A stretch of DNA of 64,000 nucleotides. It comes from JACJYM01 sp965230495 (lineage in GTDB: Bacteria > Bacteroidota > Bacteroidia > Chitinophagales > Saprospiraceae). The stretch's first letter is position 1; every line of letters starts with the position of its first letter. Below are positions 41,264-51,900 of the stretch, piece after piece. Both the position numbers and the translations under genes were made by a program. The stretch spans positions 248,001 to 312,000 of the forward strand of contig OZ246004.1 of assembly GCA_965230495.1 (NCBI GenBank), written 5' to 3'. Below the pieces are notes generated by a model. That model worked only from the letters and a program-made list of their open reading frames with translations, did no database searches and had not been told where the DNA came from.

Positions 41264-41374
41264 ATAGTATAGTAATGGACTATAGTATATCTAAAACGGA
41301 CTGCCTGTATGCAAATCATATGCAAACAATAAAGAGTTACAAGAAATTAATCTCATAACTCTTTGATAATCAAG

Positions 41375-41449
41375 TCGGGGCGGCAGGATTCGAACCTGCG
41401 ACCCCCTGCTCCCAAAGCAGGTACGCTAACCGGACTGCGCTACGCCCCG
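41375..41449 (-). tRNA. tRNA-Pro (anticodon TGG)
   Basis: The minus strand gives a full cloverleaf: acceptor arms CGGGGCG and CGCCCCG with discriminator A, anticodon stem CCTGC/GCAGG around TTTGGGA (anticodon TGG), and T-arm GCAGGTTCGAATCCTGC. CCA is not encoded. It forms one transcription unit with the upstream tRNA-Ser. Confidence 0.96.
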
Positions 41450-41478
41450 AAATAGTCTGTATAGACTATAGTATAGTG

Positions 41479-41567
41479 CGGAGACGGAGGGATTCGAACC
41501 CCCGGTACCTGTTTCCAAGTACGACGATTTAGCAAACCGTTGGTTTCAGCCACTCACCCACGTCTCC
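41479..41567 (-). tRNA. tRNA-Ser (anticodon GCT)
   Basis: The minus strand folds as a class II tRNA of 89 bases: acceptor arms GGAGACG and CGTCTCC, anticodon loop in GGTTTGCTAAATC (anticodon GCT), a long variable arm (GTCGTACTTGGAAACAGGTAC) and T-arm GGGGGTTCGAATCCCTC. Confidence 0.95.
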
Positions 41568-41602
41568 GAAAAGTTATTTATGCTCAACTTTTTAAGCGAC
41601 TG

Positions 41603-41635
41603 CAAATATACAATTCCATATCTTTTAAGAAACAA
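41603..41635 (-). promoter_or_regulatory. tRNA operon promoter
   Basis: On the minus strand a TTG (41635-41633) is followed after 22 bases by TATATTTG (41610-41603), 35 bases before tRNA-Ser begins. Confidence 0.7.
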
Positions 41636-41723
41636 TTCTTAATATTTTTTTTATCAATGTTTCTATTCTTCCCGATTTTATAGAATCGTAAGTCAACTAA
41701 TAAAATATGGAGGGATATATTGC

Positions 41724-41731
41724 TACATTTG
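41724..41731 (+). promoter_or_regulatory. Glycosyltransferase promoter -7 box
   Basis: TACATTTG is a perfect TAnnTTTG, 25 bases before the ATG at 41757. Confidence 0.55.
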
Positions 41732-41756
41732 TTTTATATGAGTAAAATGTGTCTTT

Positions 41757-42845
41757 ATGTCTTTAAAGATTGGGTTTGATGCGAAAAGATTGTTTAATAA
41801 TTTTACGGGTTTAGGCAACTATAGTCGAACCTTAGTAAAAAATTTACAAAAGTTTTATCCAGACAATGAGTATCATTTATTTACCCCATCGGTTGTGGAA
41901 AATGAAGAGACTGCTTTTTTTTTAACGGATAAATTTCAAATTCATAGGCCTTCTGGTTTTAAAACTGCATGGAGGACTTTTTACATCCCCAAACTTGTAA
42001 AAGAGTATAAGCTAGATATTTACCATGGATTAAGTCATGAAATTCCTTTAACTAGATTACCCAACACCTGTAAATCGATTGTTTCTTTTCATGATTTAAT
42101 ATATGAGATATATCCAAAACAATTTACCTTTTTTGATAGATGGTTGTATAAGTTAAAGTATAAGAGATCTGCTTTGTTAGCAGATCATGTAGTTGCTATT
42201 AGTAAGAGTACGGAGAGTGACTTGAGGGCTTTATATAATGCTTCAAATAACTCAACACATGTAATTTATCAGGCTTCTAATAAGTATTTTAAAACTCCTG
42301 AAAAAGAACTCAAACTTGCTGATAGAAAGTTTTTTCTATTTGTGGGAAGTATTATTGAAAGAAAGGGAGTTGACAAGTTGGTAGAAGTTTATAAGAAGTT
42401 TGGGGATGAGTTGCCACCACTTTATGTAATCGGGAGCGGCGGAAAATTTAAAAAACAGCTCATTGAGGAAGTTGAAAAGTCGAACATAGAGAATGAGGTA
42501 AAATTTATACATCAAATATCTAATAAAGAATTACTTGAATTCTATCAGAAAGCCATCGCGACCATATTGCCTTCTGTTTATGAAGGATTTGGAATTCCTG
42601 TTATAGAGTCTCTAAGGTGTGGCACGCCTGTTATAACGTCTAATGTATCTTCCCTTCCTGAAGCATGTGGAGAGGGAGGTTTGTTATGTGATCCTTTGGA
42701 TATCCATTCTATTTACGAGAAAATGATCAAAATTCGGAAAGAAGAAACCTGGCAAAGACTTGTGATCAAAGGAATAGATCACGTTAATAAAAACTTTAAT
42801 GAAGAGCTTGTCTCTAAGCAATTGATGTCCTTGTACCAATTATAA
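41757..42845 (+). CDS. Glycosyltransferase family 4 (GT-B)
   Basis: A 362-residue retaining glycosyltransferase of the GT4/GT1 mannosyltransferase-like group. The N-terminal Rossmann begins FDAKRLFNNFTGLGNYSRTL, with the glycine loop that binds the acceptor. The second domain starts at about residue 195 with FFLFVGSIIERKGVDKLVE and contains the EX7E-type motif LPSVYEGFGIPVIESLRCGTP (residues about 275-295), which binds the nucleotide sugar. It probably adds a sugar during polysaccharide or glycoprotein synthesis at the inner face of the membrane. It is a single gene between the tRNA pair and the giant surface gene; a role in glycosylating surface proteins is possible but unproven. Confidence 0.9.
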   Translation: MSLKIGFDAKRLFNNFTGLGNYSRTLVKNLQKFYPDNEYHLFTPSVVENEETAFFLTDKFQIHRPSGFKTAWRTFYIPKLVKEYKLDIYHGLSHEIPLTRLPNTCKSIVSFHDLIYEIYPKQFTFFDRWLYKLKYKRSALLADHVVAISKSTESDLRALYNASNNSTHVIYQASNKYFKTPEKELKLADRKFFLFVGSIIERKGVDKLVEVYKKFGDELPPLYVIGSGGKFKKQLIEEVEKSNIENEVKFIHQISNKELLEFYQKAIATILPSVYEGFGIPVIESLRCGTPVITSNVSSLPEACGEGGLLCDPLDIHSIYEKMIKIRKEETWQRLVIKGIDHVNKNFNEELVSKQLMSLYQL

Positions 42846-42927
42846 TTTAGCTTTCTTTTTATTGTCGCACTGGAATAGGTTCAATACACTATATAATTAT
42901 ATTTATTATATAATAAAAATATTCATG

Positions 42928-42935
42928 TATATTTG
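42928..42935 (+). promoter_or_regulatory. Promoter -7 box of the giant surface-protein gene
   Basis: TATATTTG is a perfect TAnnTTTG, 55 bases before the ATG at 42991. It sits in a very AT-rich leader, so there is some risk of chance. Confidence 0.5.
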
Positions 42936-42990
42936 TAAATAATTTAATGTGTTATACATTTAGATTATATTTATAAATATAATTTTTAAT

Positions 42991-45900
42991 ATGAAGTCTA
43001 ATCGTCTCAATAAGGTGACTCAGACCTTGGGTCTTGCTATTATGCTTGTTGTAATATCATTTACAGCCCTTAAAGCTCAAAAGAAAATTTGGGTGGGAAG
43101 TGAACCTGTTCAGGTATCCCAGTTAGAAATTCCAAAAGCACAAAATCAATCCATATTCGATAATTTAGTGGATTGGAGCAATGTTAGTAGCTCTATTCTG
43201 CCAAATGGTGATTACTCTTCATTGAAATTTGAAAAAGTTGGCATTTCTCAACAGTTAAGGTTAACTGATTTCGGTTTTTCGTTACCAGCGAAGTCGGAGA
43301 TTAAGGGTATTGAATTGATTGTTTATGCCGATGGCCAAGGAGATGGTTGGATACAGGATACTGAGGTATATTTACTAGATGATAATGGTATTCCTGCTAC
43401 TATAAATAAAGCAACAAAATTTTACCCTTCAAATGGATATGATGGAGACGAAGAGCTAGAGATTAAACCTGTAGTGTATGGTTTTGCCAATGACACTTGG
43501 GGGAAACAATGGACGGAAGAAGAGATCAATAATCCCGATTTTGGGGTTTTGATGAGTTTTCGTTCATTGACAAATGATACCATAGAGCTTATTATCGACC
43601 ACGTTGAAGTAAGGGTTCATTACTTACCTGCAGTAAAAATGTGTGATGGTGGATGTGTAGTTTTTTCCATCGATACCATCAGAGAGGAATCTTTCGAATG
43701 GCTTATCCCCAGTGGCTTTGAACTTGTTTCTTCTTCTACCCATGATCCTGAAATCAGTATGCATCCCTACGACGCAGATTATGGTGTTTATGAGATTTGC
43801 GTTAGGGTCACTTCACCGAGTGGTATCGAGACCTCTTGCCGCGAATTCATTTACCAAAATTGTATTCCCAAAGGAAGAATAGGAGGAGTAGTGTTTGAAG
43901 ATGAAAATTTTGACGGAGAATTAAGTAATGGTGAAGAGAAGTATAAAAATCATGCTGTTTTCCTACTGGACGAAAACGATAATCTCATCGATATAGAATT
44001 GACAGATTATAGAGGTAGATATCAGTTTGATGATTTAGAGGCAGGAATGTATTACGTGAGTTTTGACCCTATCGAAGAAAGGGAGCCAACAAAAATTAAC
44101 TCTGTCAAAACAATACTAAGCAATTGTGCTAAGAGAGATAGAAGTACCGATTTAATAGATGTTGGAGAAGCTTTTGAAGATATTGGCGTAAACGCCGGAT
44201 TTGTAGGTTTAGGTAGTATTGGTGATTATGTGTGGTTTGATGAAAACAGAAATGGAATTCAGGACACCGAAGAGAATGGATTTGGAAATGTTAAAATAAC
44301 ACTTAATACAATAGCCCTTGAAAAAGTTGACTCCACATTTAGCGATGTTAATGGGTACTATTCTTTTACAAATGTTTATCCGGGAGAATACATTTTGGTT
44401 TTTGCTGAGGTAGATTCGTTTGTATATACGGAAGCCAATATTGGATCAGATAATAGTGATTCTGATGTTGCCAATTCTATCACGAATGGGAGTACGGATG
44501 TTTTTTTTATCGGACATTTGTCACAAATAGATTCTTTAGATGCTGGCTATATATTAGATGCCGCTACGTTAACCGGTTCTGTTGTGTTTGACAATAATAC
44601 GAACGATATTTTAGATTCAGAAGATGAATATATTCCTGATTTTGGGGTTAGATTGTTCGATGAGTCAGGTAGCTTGGTTTCGGAACATTTTACCAATGAG
44701 CAAGGACAATTTCTGATCTACCCCGTCTATGAGGGCGAATACTATTTACAATTTGATTCAATTCCTGGTTTCGTTTATAGCGACGCTTTTCAGAGTGTAG
44801 ATGAGGATGAAGACTTCGACGTTACGAGAGCGAATGGAATACAAACAACTAATTCGTTAGAAATTATTCCGGTAGCTACCTATACGGGAATAAATGCTGG
44901 GTTACAGGATGCAAGAGGCTCAATTAGCGGTTTCGTTTGGATAGATAACAATGGTAATGGGGTATTTGATTTGAATGAGGTAAGAGTCAGTGGAGAAGAA
45001 GTACATTTATATAATGGGAGTATTTTAATGGAAAGTACATTGACAGATATTGATGGTAATTATTCTTTTACGAAACTATTACCAGGAAATGATTATCACA
45101 TTCAATTTACATTACCCAATATTGATCTTGAGCCAACAGGAGCATTTACAAGTATAGATCAGGGCAATAATTCAAATATTACAGAGAACAATGGTCCTTT
45201 AACTACATCTGATATAAGTGTGAATCTGTTTGATAATGTTCAGTTTATCAATGGTGGTTTTACAGGAAGAGGTGTTATTGAAACACAAGTCTTTTTCGAT
45301 GAAAATGAAAATGGAATACTTGATATCGACGAATCCGGAGTAGAGGGTATAAAAGTTGTATTGTTAGATGATCTCGATAATGCAGTTCTCTCTCTCAACA
45401 GTGATGAAAATGGGATCGTACGTTTTGAAAATATTCTCGCAGGTTTATATCGACTAACATTTGTGACAGATGAAAATTTTCTTTTTACCCTTCCGAATGT
45501 TGGAGCTGATGAGAGTTTGGATAGCGATGTTGTTTTTCCCGATGGAGATCATATAGGAAGTACAGACTATTTTGAACTAACAATTAATAAAACTATTACC
45601 GAAGTAGATGCGGGGCTTATTAATGCAGGAGGTTCGGTAGAGGGAGTTGTTTTATTGGATGTAAATAGGAATAATAGTATAGATAATGTAGATGAAGCAT
45701 ATTCTAATATCAATATTAAATTGTTTTCATCAAATGGAGAATTGATTGATCAGATGTTCTCTAATGAGGAAGGCCATTATAGGTTTTATCCTGTTTTGAA
45801 GGGTGATTACTACATAGTATTTGAAAGTATACCTGGTTTTGTTTTTAGTGCTCCAAATTTCACAGGTAATGAAAATGATGATTTTAGTGTAATTTCCAAC

Positions 45901-48900
45901 ATAGCAGTCGGATCAACTGCCATGTTTAATATTCAGAATGGAACAGAATTGAAAAACTTAAATGCTGGCTACCAGGACGCTCGAGGAGAAATTAGCGGAA
46001 AGGTTTGGCTAGATAGAGATGGATCTGGAATTATTGATAATGGAGAGCTGGGATTACCAAATATTAAAGTAACCTTGCTTTTAATGGAAACACAGGATGA
46101 AATAGGAGAAGTAGAGACTGATGAAAATGGTAATTATAAGTTCGGAAATCTATTATTTGGCAGCTATTTTATGAGAATAGATGAAATTACGAATAGAGAA
46201 TTTACGAGACCTAATGTAGGTGCTAATGATGATATTGATTCTGAAATTACGAATGCTTTTGGACTTGGATCGACATCTCAGATTGATATTTCTGAATTCG
46301 TTGAGATAAAAGACTTCAATATGGGTTATACAGGTAGGGGGGATATAACTACGGAAGTATTTTTTGATGAGAATGAGAATGGTGTAAGAGATATGGATGA
46401 GGAAGGTATTTCAGGAATAGAAGTGAGGTTATTAGATGGAGTTGGAATGGAATTGGAATTGAAGTTGACAGATACAGAGGGGGCTGTATTGTTTGAGAAT
46501 AAGCTAGCGGGTGAGTATCAGTTATCATATAAAAAGAATGCTACGTACTTATTTACGGAAAGCAATGTAGGTATGGATGAAGGAGCTGATAGTGATATAG
46601 AGGAAGAGCAAGGAGAAATAGGTTTTAGTGAGGTATTCACATTGTTCATAGATGAGGCAAAAGAAGATATTGATGCAGGATTGATTGATTCGGGGGGAGC
46701 AATAAGAGGTCAGATAGTATTTGATGAGGATAGAGATAATTTGATAAGTAATAATGACATGCCTGCGGTATCAATGCATGTGCGATTGTATGGATCTGAT
46801 GGAGAGCTGATAGATAATACGATGACTGATGAAATGGGTGGATACGAGTTTAGCCCTGTATATGCAGGATCATATTATTTGGAGTTTGACTCTATACCGG
46901 GATTTATGTTTAGTACAGCCTATGCAGGTACTGATGAGACGTTAGATTTTGATATAACGGGAGCTAATGGATTACAGACTACGGATATTATAATGATAAG
47001 TCCAAAAGAGATCGTGAATGGAGTGAATGCAGGATATATAAATGCGAGGGGAGGAATATCGGGATTAGTATGGTTGGATAATAATGGGAATGGGATATTA
47101 GATGATGGAGAGGAGATGGTATCAGGAGTGGAAGTGTATTTGTATGATTCAGGGGGTTTAGTGCTGACAGAGGTGACGGGTTTGAATGGAGAATATCAAT
47201 TTAATATGATATTACCAGAGCATCGTTACTATGTTTTGTTTGATAGTCCAAGAGCAGGATTAGAAGCTACGAAGAGTAATGTAGGGGCGGATGAAAGAAA
47301 GGATAGTGATATAACAGGGGTGAATGGAGTATTAACGACAGAAGATATAGACATAGGTTATTTTGAACATGTGGATTATGTGAATGGAGGATTCACAGGT
47401 AGGGGGGATATAACTACGGAAGTATTTTTTGATGAGAATGAGAATGGCGTAAGAGATATGGATGAGGAAGGTATTTCAGGAATAGAGGTGAGGTTATTAG
47501 ATGGAGTTGGAATGGAGTTGGAATCGAAGTTGACAGATACAGAGGGTGCTGTATTGTTTGAGAATAAGCTAGCGGGCGAGTATCAGTTATCATATATAAA
47601 GAATGCTACGTACTTATTTACGGAGAGCAATGTAGGTATGGATGAAGGAGCTGATAGTGACATAGAGGAAGAGCAAGGAGAAATAGGTTTTAGTGAGGTA
47701 TTCATGTTGTTCATAGATGAGGCAAAAGAAGATATTGATGCAGGATTGATTGATTCGGGGGGAGCAATAAGAGGTCAGATAGTATTTGATGAGGATAGAG
47801 ATAATTTGATAAGCAGTAATGACATGCCTGCGGTATCAATGCATGTGCGATTGTATGGATCTGATGGAGAGCTGATAGATAATACGATGACTGATGAAAT
47901 GGGTGGATACGAGTTTAGCCCTGTATATGCAGGATCATATTATTTGGAGTTTGACTCTATACCGGGATTTATGTTTAGTACTGCCAATGCAGGTACTGAT
48001 GAGACGTTAGATTTTGATATAACGGGAGCTAATGGATTACAGACTACGGATATTATAACGATAAGTCCAAAAGAGATCGTGAATGGAGTGAATGCAGGAT
48101 ATATAAATGCGAGGGGAGGAATATCGGGATTAGTATGGTTGGATAATAATGGGAATGGGATATTAGATGATGGAGAGGAGATGGTATCAGGAGTGGAAGT
48201 GTATTTGTATGATTCAGGGGGTTTAGTGCTGACAGAGGTGACGGGTTTGAATGGAGAATATCAATTTAATATGATATTACCAGAGCATCGTTACTATGTT
48301 TTATTTGATAGTCCTAGAGCAGGATTAGAAGCTACGAAGAGTAATGTAGGGGTGGATGAAAGAAAGGATAGTGATATAACAGGGGTGAATGGAGTATTAA
48401 CGACAGAAGATATAGACATAGGTTATTTTGAACATGTGGATTATGTGAATGGAGGATTCACAGGTAGGGGGGATATAACTACGGAAGTATTTTTTGATGA
48501 GAATGAGAATGGCGTAAGAGATATGGATGAGGAAGGTATTTCAGGAATAGAGGTGAGGTTATTAGATGGAAGTGGGGATGAGTTGGAATTGAGGTTGACA
48601 GATATAGAGGGTGCTGTATTGTTTGAGAATAAGCTAGCGGGCGAGTATCAGTTATCATATATAAAGAATGCTACGTATTTATTTACGGAGAGCAATGTAG
48701 GTATGGATGAAGGAGTTGATAGTGATATAGAGGAAGAGCAAGGTGGAATAGGATTTAGTGAGGTATTCATGTTGTTCATAGATGAGGCAAAAGAAGATAT
48801 TGACGCAGGATTGATTTTAGCAGGAGGTAGAATTGGTGGAAAAGTAGTAGAAGATACCAATAGGAATAATGTTCTTGATGAGGATGACGTAATTATTTCG

Positions 48901-51900
48901 AATGTGGCAGTAGAACTTTACAGTATTATGGGAACTCTCGTTGATTTTAGGATGACGGATGAAAATGGAGAATACGAATTTTATCCCGTTATGGCCGGAG
49001 AGTACTATTTGGTGTTCAAGCCCATCTCTGGTTTTATATATTCTTCTGCTAATACAAGTGGTATAGATATTCAAGATTTTTTCGTGACTGGTTCTCAACA
49101 ATTGGGTAGTACGGATATGTTCTTTGTACAGAATGGAACAGATATAAATTATTATAATGCAGGTTATCAGAATGCAAAGGCTAAAATATCTGGAGTGGTG
49201 TGGCAGGATAACGATGGTTCCGGAACCAGGGATGGCTCAGAACCATTAATCGATAATGTAAATCTGGATATAATTAACCTCTCATCTGGCAATGTGGTAA
49301 AATCAACCGTTACTAATTCTTCAGGAGAATATGTTTTTAGTGATATTATCCCGGGAAGTTATTTTATTAGGATAAGTGATGATTTAGATCCACTCTTCTT
49401 AACTGATAAAAATGTGGGTAGCGATGATACCATAGATTCTGATTTTAGTGTTCAAAGTGGAATGTTAGAGACTGATGAATTAGTTCTAGCTAACTTTGAA
49501 ACCATAACAAATATTGACGCAGGATTTAGTGGATATGGCAGTATCGCTAGTCAAGTGTTTTTTGATGAAAATGAGAACGGAATTAGAGACTCTAATGAAA
49601 ATGGGATAGAAAATGTAGTGGTTGAGTTATTTAATTCTCTGGATGAATCCATAGATGAAGTAACAACAAGTAATGAAGGAGATTTTAATTTTTCTCAAGT
49701 ACCTGCAGGTACATACTATTTGAAGTTTACGATCGGAAGTGACTATAATTTCACACAAGCTAATGTAGGAATGGATGAAGGAATAGACAGTGATGCTCTC
49801 CCTATGGGAATGTCAATGGCTACAACTGATCAATTTGATCTCCTCATCTCAGATAATATAAGCGATGTAACCGCTGGTGTAACATTAGCTAAAGGAAGTA
49901 TTTCAGGATATGTGGTTAATGATTTGAACAGGAATAATATTCTTGACAGTGCAGATGAGAGATTGGGAGGAATTTTTGTTTCGTTATTTGATAGTTCAAA
50001 CAATTTATTTTCTAGTGCAACTACCATGTCAAATGGTTTCTATCAATTCAATGCAGTTCCGGTAGGAGATTATTATCTAGTCTTTACAGAAATAGAAGGA
50101 TTTATATATTCTGCACCTGATGCATCTACTAATGATGCAGTTGATTTTGAAGTGACCTCTGAGTTCTCAACGGGATCTACAGGATTGTTTAATCTAACTG
50201 ATGGACAATCTATAGTGGGTTACAATGCAGGTTATATTGATGCAAGAGGAGCTATTCAAGGAATGGTTTGGTTAGATAAAAACAACAATGGTCTTAAAGA
50301 AATAAACGAAGAGTTTGTATCTAGTAAATCGGTATCTCTATATAGAGAAAATGGCTCTCTTCTGGAAAGTAAAATGACTGACTTCTCAGGTAATTACCAA
50401 TTTCAAAACTTATTATTTGACTCTTACTATATAGTTTTTGATGTATTGGAGAATGGACAGTTTTACTCAGAACCTTTTGTCGGAACGGATCAAACTATTG
50501 ATTCTGATGTGACAGAGAACAATGGAGACAACAGTACTGATTTATTACAGATATCTCCTTTTTCTCAGTTAGCAGGAGTGAATGCCGGCGTAACAGGAAA
50601 TGGAGAAATACGAAACTCTGTTTTCATAGATGAGAATGGGAATGGCATATTTGATAGTGGTGAAGATGCATTATCAAATGTAGACGTAACTTTACTTACA
50701 GCTTCAGGTGCTTTCGTAGCCAATAGAACAACCGATGCAATGGGTGTTTTTGAATTTCTTAATGTTCCAGCAGGTATATATACTATGCAATTTAGTATAC
50801 CATCAGGGTATGAATATACTACTGCGGATCAAGGGAGTGATGATAACGTTGATAGTGATGTTGTTGAAATCTCTGGTAATCTGGGTAATGTCGAAGAATT
50901 TACTGTCCTGTACAATGAAGTTAATATGTCGGTAACTGCTGGAGTTATTTCTTTAAGTACATCAATAAGTGGAAAAGTTGTTATAGACAGTAATCGCAAC
51001 GATACGTTGGATTTGGATGAACCTATAGCGGACCATCAAATAAGGTTAGTCTCTCTGAATACTGGGGCTGAGCTCATAGGATTTACGGACTCAGAAGGTA
51101 ATTATTCCTTTTTAGGTTTAGATGCTGGAGCATATTATTTGATTTTTGAGGAAATCGCAGGATATAATTATAGCAATGCTGATGCAACTAATGATGAACT
51201 TTTTGATTTTGATGTAACAGGTAATTTTGGTGCTGGAAGTACAGGTATAGTTAATATTCAGTTAGGTCAAGAAATAAAGGGTGTTAATGCAGGTTACCAG
51301 TCTACACTTGGTAGTATTATGGGATCAGTATGGTTGGATTTGGATGGTGATGGATTATATGAAAATAATGAATCAGGGATAGATTCGTTTAAAGTCTTCT
51401 TAGTAGATACTCTTGGAACACAGTTGGATAGTACTTTAACTGATTCTATGGGGATGTACACCTTTAATGAATTAGATCCGAATCATTACCAAATACTGTT
51501 TTTTAATGAAGACGTTAATCATATATATAGTCCTCCATATAGAGGTACAGATATTCTTCTTGATTCAGACGTAATTGATTCATTAGGTAATGGGTTAACG
51601 GATACTTTGCTTATTGAACCATCTATTAATTTAAAGGGCATAAATGCGGGTGTGCCTGGTTCAGGTGTTGTAGAAACAATGGTGTTTATTGATGAGAATG
51701 AAAATCATATATTCGAAAGTACGGAATCTGGTTTTCCATCTATTCCGGTTAGTTTAATCGATACCTTGGGAATGGTGATCAAATCAGGGATAACCGATGG
51801 TAATGGTACGATAAGGTTTGAAGATGTTTTTGCAGGTGTATATAAATTGAAGTACGAGAAGCCTATATCATATATTTTCTCAGATGCCAATGTGGGAATA

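Noticed and set aside
41375..41449. tRNA-Pro as attachment site with a second copy of its 3' end
   Set aside because: I looked for another GGGCGGCAGGATTCGAACC in the accessory region and saw none, and there is no integrase other than the IS transposase.
42971..42986. Sixteen-base identity TTATAAATATAATTTT with 63528-63543
   Set aside because: Both lie in extremely AT-rich leaders, where such matches arise by chance.
48648..49101. Minus-strand ORFs within the giant gene
   Set aside because: They are antisense shadows of the repeat domains.
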